DNA of 64,000 bases. Source: Closterium sp. Naga37s-1 (taxonomy: Eukaryota; Streptophyta; Zygnematophyceae; Desmidiales; Closteriaceae). Shown here piece after piece: positions 54,346 through 64,000 of the stretch; position 1 is the stretch's first letter; every line of letters starts with the position of its first letter. The position numbers and the translations under genes were made by a program. A model generated the notes under the pieces. It saw nothing but the letters and a program-made list of their open reading frames with translations, ran no database searches and was not told where the DNA came from. The stretch spans positions 370,001 through 434,000 of the forward strand of contig CANJKZ010000548.1 of the NCBI GenBank assembly GCA_947471745.1. The letters run 5' to 3'.

Positions 54346-55197
54346 TCAGGTATATGAGGAAGCCCACAAGCTCTGTGTAGGGGCCACTAGACTCAAAAGG
54401 CTCGTCGGGAAAAGGGCAGTGAGTCGGTGGTCAACGGCAAGAGGAGTGGGCTGTGTGGTGGAGAACAGAAACCCGAACCGCCAAAGGACCTGCTGCACCA
54501 TGTGTGTCAGAGTGAGTGTGATGGTGCGAGCGGCTCTGTCCCTGGTGATCTGCAGGCCAAGGTAGCGCCGGAGTTCACCGAGGTCAGTGCACTTGTGTCT
54601 CTTCTGCACTTCGGATTTCACCTCAGTCAGAGCTGCCCTGTCTGCTGTAGCAAAGACTAAGTCGTCGACGTACACTAGTATAAAGAAAGGAGTGGAATCA
54701 GTGCGAACAAACAGCAATGGGTCGGCAGAGGAAGGGCGAAACCCAAGGTCACGAAATGCGGAGTGAAGTGTGTCGTGCCACTCACGGGGCGTCTGGCGGA
54801 GACCGTAGACTGGCCGCCTCAGGCTCCACCGGGTCCCAGGTGGGAAGGTGTCAGTGAAGCCAAGAGGACGGGGCATCCAGATCTCCTCATGTAGATGGCC
54901 CTGGAGAAACGCAGTGGAGAAGTCAAGGGAGTGCAGCTCGTAGTCTCGCTGTGCTGCTACGTGCAGTAACACCCGAAGAGTAGTCATCTTCGGGGTCGGG
55001 GCGAAGGTTTGGAAGAAGTCAACTCCCTCACGCTGACTGAAACCCCTAGCCACGTAGCGCGCCTTGAACACAGGCGATGAACCAGGCGACCGCTTCACCT
55101 TGAAGAGCCACATGCCATCGAAAACGTTCGCCCGGGGAGGGGGAACTGCGTCGATGTACGTGCCTCTGGATCTCCAAGACGCTAGCTCTGCATCCAT
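54346..55197 (-). pseudogene. Reverse transcriptase of the third copia
   Basis: Open over 283 codons: GMWLFKVKRSPGS, ARGFSQREGVDFFQTFAPT, LDFSTAFLQGHLHEEIW, RPVYGLRQTPREWHDTL and catalytic YVDDLVFA. Close to the RT of the other copia elements in the window but clearly a separate family. Confidence 0.9.
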
Positions 55198-55218
55198 AGC
55201 CGCTTTCCACTGAGAGGC

Positions 55219-56437
55219 TCACTCCCCTGACACTGCCTCACGGTACGTGCGAGGTGTCGGTATGTCAAGGGCGTCGGGGTCTCCCTCAAGGGAAAGCAGC
55301 ATGGCGCAGAGAGAGGGGGAAGCGGCTGCTAAGAACTCCAGCTCAAACTGCCTGTCCTCTAGGATGTCACAGCTAAGTGCAGACTCACCCCTGACAGACA
55401 GAGGACGGGGAGGTGGAGCAGCCACCACACGCGTGGCGTAGTCAAGACGGCGGGCAGAAGCAAAGTCAGCGACAGCGGCAGTAAGAGCTAAGAGAGACGA
55501 CGTAGAGGCACAAGGGTTGCTGACAAGAGAGTCGAGGACACAAGAGACAACATGGCGAGCAGTACGGTAGTAGTCAGTGATAGGGTGAGAGGAAACGGTG
55601 AGAGACGAAGCAGGAGGCGAGGGGAGAACAAAACAAGACGGTGCGGAGGCCGGCAAGAGAAGACGAGGGCCGAGCACGTGGAGGACAACCACTGGTCCAA
55701 TCGTGCCGGACAACAGGATGACGCGACGGTGACTGAGGAGGAGAGAAAACAGCCGGAGTCGAGTCCGAAGGAGGAAACGTAGGACTATATGCGGTAGGAG
55801 ACTGTGAGTGAACAGGAGGAGAGGAAAGAAGACAAAGGGCCCGAAGGCCACTTACTGGAGGGAACAGTTGCTGCTAAAGTGACGGCTACTGCTGCTAGTC
55901 CAACCGCTGCAACTCCTCCCTCTCCCGCGGCAACTGCTCCTGCTCCTCGCGCTCAAGACGGCGAAGGTCTTGGAAACGGGTGTCGTGGCTGTGGGGAGGC
56001 GCAGTGGGCGACGCAGTAGGGCGAGCCTCCAGCTCTTATCTCCTCAGTACCAGCTCCTACAGCGCCAGCACCTCCTGCTCCAGCACCCCCATAACTAGCA
56101 CCGCCAGTGCTAGCACCTCCACCATCAGCAACCCTAGAACTAGTACCTCCAGTGCCAGTACGTCCAGCACCAGGACTCCCAGAACTAGCACCTCCAGCTC
56201 CAGCACCCCCAGAACTAGCACCTCCACTACCAGAACCTCCGGCTCCAGCACCCCCAGAGCTAGCGCCACCTGCGCCAGCACCTCCAGCTCCAGCACCTCT
56301 CGAACGAGCACCCCCAGACTGAGTACCGCCAGTGGCTGCACCTCCAGCTCCAACACCAACCGAGTCTACAGTAACCTGTCGCGGAAGTGCCGAAGGCTGC
56401 AGAGGAGACTGTGAGGAGGACTGCGGGGAGGGAGACG
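55219..56437 (-). pseudogene. Integrase-RT linker of the third copia
   Basis: In shifting frames: a repetitive GGAGAGGASSGGAG-type linker (56050-56370), then ILEDRQFELEFLAAASPSLC and GDPDALDIPTPRTYREAVSG (55219-55400), matching the pre-RT region of the young copia. Confidence 0.78.
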
Positions 56438-57479
56438 CTACCTGACGCGCGACCGAGGGTAGGGGGGTAGCGTGAGACACACCTGATGGGGCAGGACCAG
56501 GGGGGGTGGGGGTACCGGAGGAGCGGGAGCAGGGGGAAGAGAGGGTGCGAGGAAGAGGGGGAGAGGGGGAACCGGGAGGCCTCGACAGGGATACCGGGTG
56601 TAGTAAGACACTGACTCGCCAAACCGGACGTTACGAGAGTCTAGGAACTGGTTGAGGGGCGGGTGGTAAAAGGAGTAGTCGTGAGAGCCCACCGGGAAAC
56701 CAAGGAAGACACAGGGGATGGCGCGAGCTGAGAGCTTGTCCGCAAAGGTGTCGCGGACAAGCGCAAGGCAGCCCCAGACGCGAAAGGCCAACCCAACACC
56801 AGGGGACCAAGTCCAAAGACTGGTCGGTGAAACCTCTGGCCGCGAGACACGCTGCTGGAGGTTCAGTTGGTGCGCGGCGTAGCGCAGCCCATAGGGCCAC
56901 AGAAAATGGGGTGCATGGGAATGGATCATGGACGTGCAGGCGATGTCTATGACCAAGCCAATGCGGCGCTCAGCAACCACCATTTTGCTGTGGGGACTCC
57001 GGCAGCGTCCAGGACTGTCTGATGCCCTGCTCGCCGCAGTACCCAGCAAGGACGCCGGAGCAAAACTCACCCCCACGGTCGGAGCGGAGACAACGGATAC
57101 GACTACCACGAGTGCCTTTATTGGCTAGAAGCCACCGGATCAGCGTAGAAATCACCTCGGACTTCTTTGCGAGAGGAAACACCGAGGTGTACCTGGAGAA
57201 GTCGTCAACGACCACTAGAAAGTAGCGCTCCCTCTCAAGTCCCAGCGTAGGGGCAAGGCCCCAGACTTTCAGGTGGAGAGTCTGGAAGGGAGCTTTGGCC
57301 GGACGAAGGGAGGAGGAGTGCGGAGTGGCGTGCAGGCAGCCGACGATGCAAGGAGTGAAGGGTGGGGCAAGCGAGGGAGGGAGCGACGGAAAGACGCACG
57401 GGAGGCTTGAGACAAGACTGTGACTGGCCATGCCGCGGATGCGGGGGAGCGACAGGTGGCCAAGGCGGTGGTGCCACAA
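56438..57479 (-). pseudogene. Integrase of the third copia
   Basis: WHHRLGHLSLPRIRGMASHS, TLHLKVWGLAPT (first Asp of the catalytic DVWG replaced by Lys), LRSDRGGEFCSGVL and SPQQNG before a frame change at about 56970. It then continues VAERRIGLVIDIACTSMIHS and the C-terminal VWGCLALVRDTFADKLSARA. Confidence 0.87.
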
Positions 57480-58012
57480 GCCGGTCGGGTTGGCTAGGGA
57501 CTGACAGGAGCAAGACGCAGCAACTTGGCAGATGCAGCAACCTGACTAAACACAGCAACTGGAGGGGACGCAGTAACCTGACTGGACTCTGCTACCTGGT
57601 GAGACGCAGTGTGCAGAACGAAGAGACCTGAGTGGGGCTCCCTGGTGAACGTGGCAAGAAGTGCCCCGGTGGAATCATTTGTACAGATCGCCGTCCTCCC
57701 GTGCGATGGAAAAGTGACAATGAGCCCACGGTCCTGAAGGTATCCAATACCCACCAAGTTTCGAGAGAACAAGGGGATGTAGAGACCAGTGAGGAAACCA
57801 GAAGGGACAGCTGGGCACGGGAGAGTGGTCGAACTGCGAGCGACTGCTGGTCCTGAAGTAGGATATGCCAGGGCAACTGGGACTGGAGCCAAAAGTGGTG
57901 TGGCGTGGTGTGGCCGTGGAAGAAACACTGACACGCGCCTGAGCCCAGTGTGAAGGAGAGCGACGCAACAACAGTCATCACGGCTGGACTAGGGACTACA
58001 CAAGCACCTACA
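57480..58012 (-). pseudogene. Protease region of the third copia
   Basis: SFTLGSGACQCFF replaces the expected FTLDSGASRSFF, so the catalytic Asp is Gly. SFLTGLYIPLFSRNLVGIGYL follows in another frame. The upstream side is cut at 58013-58017 by the nested LTR element. Confidence 0.8.
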
Positions 58013-58017
58013 CTAAA

Positions 58018-58195
58018 TGTCAGAATGTGTAGTTTGTCTAGCCTGCAGTGGGGTACTCTATAGTGAGTACGGCCCCTTAGGGTTTTCTATATGTATCCAC
58101 TTGCTTGCTAGTGCAATCCCTCCTTTGCCTATTTTCTCTTGCCTAGCTAGCTAAACCTCTAGCTATGGCTCCTGCCTTATAGCTACTATGTGACA
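58018..58195 (+). repeat. 5' LTR of the non-autonomous element
   Basis: 178 bp; about ten differences from its partner by eye. Confidence 0.94.
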
Positions 58196-59282
58196 TGGTA
58201 ACAGAGCTATTACGCTCTTGGCCTATGGGCCCACCTGCTTCCGCTGCTTTCCTGTCTGTCGCGCGCCCCGTGGCGCGCGACGCTGTTTTTTCTTCCCGCC
58301 ACGCGTTCGGGGCGCATGGCGGTTTTCTGCCCACCGCGCGCCCCGGGCGCGCGGCGGTTTTCTGCCCGCCGTGCGCCCCGTGGCGCGTGGCGGCTTCCTG
58401 CTTCACGCGTCACCCCGGGGACCCGCGCGTCCCCCCCGTCGACGGTCGCGTCGCCCCCCTGGAGCCCGTCGAGTCGCCCTGCAACCCGCGCGCGGCCCTC
58501 GCTGTCCCGTCGCGACGCCCTAGGGAGCCGCGCGCGACCCCCCGCTGCCCTGTCGCGGCGCCCTGGGGAGCCGCGCGCGGCCCCCCGCTGCCCCGTCGCG
58601 GCGCCCTGGGGGCCGCGCGCCGTCCCCCGCGCTCCTGCCCCGTGCTGCCCGTGTTAGGGTTTGGGGGAGGCGAGTGTGGGGGTGGTGGGTATGGGGGTGA
58701 CAGGTGTGTGCGCCGTCTCCTGCTCCTCCTCCTCCTCCGTCTCCCACTGCTGCAGCTGTCGCTGAGGGGGGTGGGTGTGTGGGAGCCGAAGGAGTGATGC
58801 TAGGGGGGTGTCGTGGGAGTGATGATAGGGGTGCAGCAGGGGGTGTGAACGGGAGTTTTGGGACAAAGGGGGAGGTTGAAAGGGGGTGGCCGCCGTGAAG
58901 CCAGCAGCTCCAGTCGCCCGTGAGACCGTTGCGCCAGTCGCCCATGAGCCCGTCGCTCCAGTCGCCCGTGAGCCCGTTGCTCCAGTCGCTCGAGAGTCAG
59001 TTGCTCCTGCCGCTCGTCTAGCCGCGGAGCCAGTTACTCCAGTTGCCCGTGTGCCAGTTGCTCCAGTTGCCAATGTGTCAGTTGCTCCAGTTGCCCATGT
59101 GCCAGTTGCTCCAGTTGTGCCGTGTGCCAGCAGCTTCAGCTGCCACCCACTACCTCCTCTCCTCTCATAGTCTCTCCTCCTCCTTACTAGCCCTCTGTGA
59201 TAGCCTCTAGCTTTGTTTATATTTGTGAACTATAAACTGCTGCTTGTTGTACTGATCATACCCCACTTTGACAATGGGGGTG
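58196..59282 (+). other. Interior of the non-autonomous element
   Basis: First half: GC-rich with GTCGCGGCGCCCTGG-type repeats; one frame (58195-58797) is open for 200 codons but Arg/Pro/Ala-rich without a domain. Second half: about 15-bp units giving (PVAxEPVA)n in the frame 58886-59170. I do not regard either as a proven gene. Confidence 0.6.
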
Positions 59283-59460
59283 TGTCAAAATGTTTAGTTT
59301 GTCTAGCCTGTAATGGGGTACTCTATAGTGAGTACGGTCCTTTAGGGTTTCCTATATGTATCCACCTGCTTGCTATTGCAATCCCTCCTTTGCCTATTTT
59401 CTCTTGCCTAGCTAGCTAAACCTCTAGCTATGGCTCATGCCTTATAGCTACTATGTGACA
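59283..59460 (+). repeat. 3' LTR of the non-autonomous element
   Basis: Same ends as the 5' LTR; followed by CTAAA. Confidence 0.94.
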
Positions 59461-59939
59461 CTAAAAGCACAAGTACCTACACTAGCGACAGGCAAGGGTC
59501 CTAAGCTAGGTACACGCAAGCCAAGAGATCCATATGTGACAGAATAAACAGCATCCATAGATATATCAAACATAGGGTAACCACTACGATACATACTGGG
59601 CAAAATCGGTGGCCTCGACTGAGACCCAAAACGCTCATGGTAGAGGTCGTCGAGGCAACTGTAGCAGCGCTGTGCAGAGTGGTCAGGACGCCAGCAGGTA
59701 GTGCCAGCGCCAGGGCCAGTCAGGATCCAGTACTGGCAGGGTCCGACGTCGCGGCCACCGCGATGAGCCCCCCAGCTGGTCGCTACTGCAGCCAACGCTA
59801 CCCGAACCACCAGGTCCCCACGGCTGCTGCGGGCGCCACTGCTGCTGCAGGCGCCAATGCTGCTGAGGTTCCCACTGCTGAAACCGCCGTTGTTGCTGCC
59901 CCTGCTGCTGCTGTCTCTGCTGCTGCAGAACCCTAACAA
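59461..59939 (-). pseudogene. Gag C-terminal part of the third copia
   Basis: A Gly/Ser-rich segment is followed by a Cys/His motif C-x13-C-x4-H-x4-C (from CQYWILTG to HSAQRC) and a segment ending YPMFDISMDAVYSV, which aligns with FDLDFDAILAAMYTV of the young copia. The N-terminal Gag helices were not found. Confidence 0.8.
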
Positions 59940-59999
59940 AAGCTATGGTAAAGGCTAGCTGGGCGTAGGAGCGGTAGGCTAGGAGTAGGTAGAGCTAGG

Positions 60000-60186
60000 A
60001 GTGGCTGGAGCTAGGAGCGGCTGGAGCAGGGCACAGCTAGAGCAAGGCACGACTGGAGCAATGCACGGCTGGAGCAAGGCACGGCTGGAGCAAGGCACGG
60101 CTGGAGCAAGGCACGGCTGGAGCAAGGCACGGCAGGAGCAAGGCATGGCTGGAGCAAGGCATGGCTGGAGCAAGGCAAGGCTGGAC
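60000..60186. repeat. 15-16-bp minisatellite in the third copia leader
   Basis: About eleven units of GGCTGGAGCAAGGCAC. Lies between the 5' LTR and gag, the same position as the minisatellite leaders of the other copia elements. Confidence 0.88.
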
Positions 60187-61081
60187 TAGGAATGATGGGC
60201 AACATATGACAAGCTATGAACGCTAGTCACGCGAAGGTGGATAGCCCTAATCCGTGCCAGGAGAAGCGACTGCGGCTGCCAGCCGCTGCCGGAGGTGCCA
60301 ATGGTACTAGGTGTGTACGAGATAGTACAGTTGGAGTGAGGTGGCGCACGGAGAACACTGCTGGTGGCTGTCACTACTGGTGCTGCTAGCACTACCGGCA
60401 CTACTGTGGGCGGATGTTAGGTTCTGTGGGCGGTTGGGAGGGGCTGAGAGGTGCCGTGGACGGCTGAAAGTTGCTGTGGGAGGGGCTGTGAGCAGCTAGA
60501 AGTTTCTGTGGTCGCCTGGGAGGGGCTGGTGGCTAGCGTAGCTGCTGGCGGCAGGCTGGCTGGCGGCTAGCGTAGCTACTGCTATCCCTACTGCTACTGC
60601 TGGCGGCTAGTTTAGCTGCTGGCAGTTGGCAGCAGTGGTAGTAGCGAGCGCGCTTGCTGCTCGTGGGCCGTGGCAGTGGCGCATGCGGCCGCTGCCGGTG
60701 CGTGCGTTTGCTGCGCGCGCGGCTGTTGCTGTGCGCACGGTGGTGACGCGCACGGTTGTAGCTGTGCGAGCGACTGCAGCGCGTGCGTTTGTTACTGGGT
60801 GCGCGGCTGCTGCGCATGTGCGTGGTCGCTGCCTAACGGCGGGGCGCGCTCTGCGTACGGCGCGCCTCGTTCTGCGTGGCCTACAACGAAGCGCGCGCTG
60901 CTACTAAGGGCGCGACCTAGGGAAACGGGCCTGGTTGGGGTCGCGCGACGTAGGGAATGGGACGGTGGGAGTCGACAAGGCGGGCTTAGGACGGCTCACT
61001 GGCTGGAGGGAGTAAGGATGGAGGAGAAGCTCTAGGACTATGATGCAACTTAGGTCTAGGAAATTTTATAGCGTGATACCA
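60187..61081. other. Remaining leader of the third copia
   Basis: GC-rich, locally repetitive (GCTGCTGGCGGCTAG units near 60530-60620). No Gag-like reading was recognised. Ends at the PBS. Confidence 0.5.
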
Positions 61082-61190
61082 TCTCAGAGTAAAGTAGGAA
61101 ACAAGGTACATATAGGAAAGTCGAGAAAGTTGTGTATCCTCTCAAGTATGTATCTCACTGTAGACTAACATGCATATTTGTTATTTGACA
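61082..61190 (-). repeat. 5' LTR of the third copia
   Basis: 109 bp, minus strand TGTCAAATAAC...CTCTGAGA, followed on the minus strand by TGGTATCACGC. Confidence 0.82.
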
Positions 61191-62055
61191 TTTCCCTTGA
61201 TTATTTCAAGTCATCAATCTCCTTGCTGCAGATTCCAGATTCCGACCAACCAAGCCAGGGCCTATTTTGGGTTGTTTAAGGAAAATATTGGCATTCCTTA
61301 GGGCGCGTCATTCTCATATCAGGTCAGCTCAATTTATGCAATCCAGAACGAATTTAGTATTATAACCAGCTAACTAGAGTTAAATTAAGACGTATCCCAA
61401 TACACAAATGCGGCAAGCAGTGAGGACACTGTGTGGACATGCCCCCCCTACTAACATTTATGCAAATTTCAGAATGTACCGAACCCTCAACAGCTTCCTC
61501 TCCCAACAGTAGAAAACTACAATGGGCAAAATCTTGAATCCAGCGAAAGTCAGATGTGTCGAGTCGTGAAGGCATTGGACGCCCAAGATTGGCAAGTTGC
61601 TTTTAAGGATACCGTAATACCCCGGATATAAGACCCCCTCCAGTTGTAGACCCCCGGGTCTATAATACGGAGGGGGGTACGCTAAATAGGTCGTTTTTAG
61701 TTATACCCCCCTAAATGGGGGCTAACATTATAAGACCCCCCTCGCCCTAGAGAATCGGTCATTTTATAGGCAATACATGCAATTCTGATAGCTATTCTAC
61801 CCTTTTCCACACCAAATCCCACTGAATGTTCATTAATGAGGGGTAACAACCAGTCACAAAAGCACGTTTACTCATCATCCTATCCATTCCGCATATTCAT
61901 TTGAATGTTTAAAACGAAGTTCATTCCGATTATTCCCTTTGAATGCTAGAAGCAGAGCACGTAGTGTTGACATGTATGGCTTCCAAAACTCAAGCTATAT
62001 GCGCGACCTTATGATAAGACCCGGGTCTTATAAAAAGTAGCCAACTGTTAAGACC
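61191..62055. other. Intergenic sequence with ATAAGACCC motifs
   Basis: No gene. Contains TAATACCCCGGATATAAGACCCCC at about 61615 and AAGACCCGGGTCTTATAAAAAG at about 62018, which suggest ends of an old DNA element similar to the motif-rich stretch at 52906-53377. TSD-like AGACC precedes the copia LTR at 62056. Confidence 0.35.
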
Positions 62056-62180
62056 TGTCAGATTTATATGACATAGCTACTGTAGGCTATAGTGGGGTGG
62101 CACATATGGGGTACAGTTTTCTAGGGTTTGCTTTTTGTACCCAACTTTCACTTAGTCATTTCATTCCTCGTTTCTTCTCA
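62056..62180 (+). repeat. 5' LTR, second young copia
   Basis: Appears identical to 33441-33565. Confidence 0.94.
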
Positions 62181-63026
62181 TGGTATCGAGCAGGTTCCCT
62201 AGTGGGAACGATTCCTAGGGCCCACCACCACCACGAATTTTTTTTTTTTTTCCTGCCCGGAGCGCGTTTTGCTCCGGCCCGAGTCGCGCCGCCCCTACGG
62301 CCCTTCGCGCCGCCCTTTCGGCCCGTCGCGCCCGTCGCACCTGTCGCGCCCGTCGCGCCCGTCGCGCCCCGCCACCTACCTCCGCGGCCCCGCCACCTAC
62401 CTGTGCGGCCCCGCCACCTACCTTCGCGGCCCCGCCACCTACCTGTGCGGCCCCGCCACCTACCTCCGCGGCCCCGCCACCTACCTGTGCGGCCCCGCCA
62501 CCTACCATCGCGGCCCCGCCACCTCACTGTGCGGCCCCGCCACCTACCTCCGCGGCCCCGCCACCTACCTGTGTGGCCCCGCCACCTACCTCCGCGGCCC
62601 CGCCACTTGCCTGTGCGGCCCCGCCATCTACCAGCGGCCCCGCCACCTACATGCGGCCCCGCCACCTACTAGCGGCCCCGCCACCTACCTGCGGCCCCGC
62701 CACCTACCTTTGCGGCCCCGCCGCCTCCTCTCAGCTGCCCCGCCGCCTCCTCCCAGCGGCCCCGGACGCCGCCCTCTCAGCGGCCCCGCCGAGCCGCCCA
62801 GCAGCCAAGCCGCCCAGCAGCCGAGCCGCCCAGCAGCCGAGCCGCCGAGCCGCCCAGCAGCCGAGCCGCCGAGCCGCCCAGCAGCCGAGCCGCCGAGCCG
62901 CCCAGCAACCGAGCCGCCGAGCCGCCCTACAGCCGAGCCACCCGAGCCGCCCTGTCCGGTAAGAGCAGCGCCCCTTTCACAGCACTGCCCTCACCCTACT
63001 GTTTGCGCTGCTAGTCTACTGCTGTC

Positions 63027-64000
63027 ATGGCTACCCCTAGTGTCCTCGCTTTTGACGCTGAGGGTCGGGCCATTGACTTTGACGTCTGGATAGATGACCT
63101 GCAGCTTTTCTTACAGTGCGACAGGGCAGACGGCCTCTCCCTCTTTGACCTCACTTCTGGTGCCTCTCCTGCCCCCGCTGCTGCTGCTGACGCCACTGTT
63201 CGCTCCCAGTGGGCCACGCGCGATGCTGCTGCACGTCTTGCTGTGCGTCGCCACCTACCTACCTCTGAGCGTGCGCACTTTAGCCAGTACAAGAGTGCTC
63301 AGACCTTGTACGACGCTGTAGTTGTGCGGTACTCCTCCCCTGCCACTGCTGCACTTAGCCGCCTCATGCTACCGTACCTCTTCCCTGACCTTGCTGCCTT
63401 TCCCACAGTCGCTGACCTCATTACGCACCTCCGCACTAGTGACACTCGCTACCGCGCTGCGCTTCCTGCAGAGTTCTGCGCCAAGAACCCCCCCCCCATG
63501 TACATCACCCTCTACTACATAGTCACCCGGCTCCCTGACTCCCTTCGCGTAGTCAGGGACCACTTCCTCTCTGTTTGCCCCACCACTCTCACCGTTGACC
63601 TCCTCGAGAAGTCCCTCCTAGCAGCAGAGAAGAGCATAGTAGCTGTAGGAGCCTCTCGTGGTGACCCTCGCACCCCCATCTTTGAGGGGTGTTCCCCCTC
63701 CCCCCTTTTGCCCTCTGTTGCCTCTGCTGCTGCGGCCGACCTCGTTGGGCTTGAGTCGGTCGGTGCGGCGTCTACCCCTAGCGGGAGACGCCGCCCTGGC
63801 AAGGGCAAGGGGGGCAGGGGCACTGGAGGAGCTAGCGGGGGCGGTGGAGGCGGCGGTGGAGGCGGTGGAGGGGGTGGGGGTGGCGGTGGGGGTGGTGGCG
63901 GGGGTGGAGGTGTCGGTGGTGGCAGTGGAGGCGGAGGCGGCGGCGGCGGTGGCGGTGGGAGCGGAGGTGGCGGCGGTGGAGGAGGAGGCGGCGGAGGAGG
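63027..64000 (+). CDS. Copia Gag (partial, continues beyond window)
   Basis: Starts MATPSVLAFDAEGRAIDFDV like the copy at 34475 and remains open to the window end inside the Gly run. Differences from that copy are single bases (for example one Ala-to-Val change in the DAVVxRYSS block). The N-terminal Gag helices are complete; the Cys/His motif is not reached. Confidence 0.92.
   Translation, partial: MATPSVLAFDAEGRAIDFDVWIDDLQLFLQCDRADGLSLFDLTSGASPAPAAAADATVRSQWATRDAAARLAVRRHLPTSERAHFSQYKSAQTLYDAVVVRYSSPATAALSRLMLPYLFPDLAAFPTVADLITHLRTSDTRYRAALPAEFCAKNPPPMYITLYYIVTRLPDSLRVVRDHFLSVCPTTLTVDLLEKSLLAAEKSIVAVGASRGDPRTPIFEGCSPSPLLPSVASAAAADLVGLESVGAASTPSGRRRPGKGKGGRGTGGASGGGGGGGGGGGGGGGGGGGGGGGGGVGGGSGGGGGGGGGGGSGGGGGGGGGGGG

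Larger units (their letters stand above)
58018..59460 (+). mobile_element. Non-autonomous LTR retrotransposon (1.44 kb)
   Basis: Two 178-bp LTRs (58018-58195, 59283-59460; TGTCA...TGACA) and the exact target duplication CTAAA at 58013-58017 and 59461-59465. The PBS TGGTAACAGAGC directly follows the 5' LTR; a purine-rich AATGGGGGTG precedes the 3' LTR. The 1.09-kb interior has no RT, integrase or protease, only GC-rich sequence and short repeats. It interrupts the gag-protease region of the surrounding copia. Confidence 0.94.
53378..61190 (-). mobile_element. Ty1/copia element (third family) with nested non-autonomous LTR element
   Basis: Terminal repeats at about 53385-53486 and 61082-61190 share TAGGAAACAAGGTAC...TTATTTGACA; on the minus strand they begin TGTCAAATAACAAA. 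The minus-strand PBS TGGTATCACGC (61081-61071) adjoins the 5' LTR, and the PPT TATGGGGGTG adjoins the 3' LTR (53487-53497). Interior order is leader, gag, protease, integrase, RT, RNase H. Several frameshifts and a substituted protease active site show it is defective. No target duplication was found, and the low LTR edge is uncertain. Confidence 0.85.
62056..64000 (+). mobile_element. Second copy of the young copia family, cut by window end
   Basis: LTR 62056-62180, PBS-like TGGTATCGAGC at 62181, minisatellite leader to 63026, then gag. Very few differences from 33441-35480 outside the leader arrays, where unit numbers differ. The 3' half lies beyond the window. Confidence 0.95.

Noticed and set aside
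1..64000. Endogenous virus or bacterial-type operon
   Set aside because: No envelope-like, capsid-virus or operon-like gene sets were seen; all multi-gene units are retrotransposons.

Overview
The window reads as nuclear DNA of a photosynthetic eukaryote of the streptophyte (green plant) lineage. It holds one multi-exon gene with GT-AG introns that resembles an uncharacterised land-plant family, one intronless plant-type receptor-like kinase gene, and a large load of Ty1/copia and Ty3/gypsy LTR retrotransposons. A streptophyte alga would fit the very GC-rich, low-complexity coding style and the tyrosine-recombinase retrotransposon, but the species cannot be settled from sequence alone. No rRNA, CRISPR or prokaryotic operon is present.

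Layout. 1-7939 (minus): a multi-exon gene whose conserved exons I could join in phase; nearly every exon has partial, splice-site-bearing copies in the neighbouring introns. 8532-13923 (plus): full-length chromodomain Ty3/gypsy element with 326-bp LTRs and a 5-bp target duplication. 13924-16996: no gene, one 18-bp minisatellite. 16997-29054 (minus): second Ty3/gypsy element with 352-bp LTRs, split by a rearranged copia element (18156-24812) that ends in a TRIM-like pair of 138/139-bp LTRs. 29157-30590 (minus): copia remnant carrying a 58-nt G run. 30591-about 41990 (plus): third, decayed Ty3/gypsy element, split by a young copia element (33441-40771) with identical LTRs and a CTAAC duplication. 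41996-42457: MITE-like element with about 40-bp terminal inverted repeats. 43625-46786 (plus): receptor-like kinase gene. 46836-52499 (plus): DIRS-order tyrosine-recombinase retrotransposon with gag, RT-RNase H-methyltransferase-like and tyrosine recombinase ORFs, bounded by perfect split direct repeats (A1...B1-A2...B2). About 52541-52905: long foldback. 53378-61190 (minus): third copia element, itself split by a 1.44-kb non-autonomous LTR element (58018-59460). 61191-62055: no gene. 62056-64000 (plus): 5' part of another copy of the young copia family, cut by the window edge.

The two host genes do not obviously work together. Most of the window is a nested transposon landscape in which relative ages can be read: Ty3 elements first, copia elements inside them, small non-autonomous elements inside those. 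The observations I rate highest are the exon-fragment duplications throughout the first gene, the complete split-repeat tyrosine-recombinase retrotransposon, two copia insertions about 8 bp apart at homologous positions of two Ty3 integrase genes, and an unusual C-x13-C-x3/4-H-x4-C zinc-knuckle-like motif shared by the copia Gag proteins.
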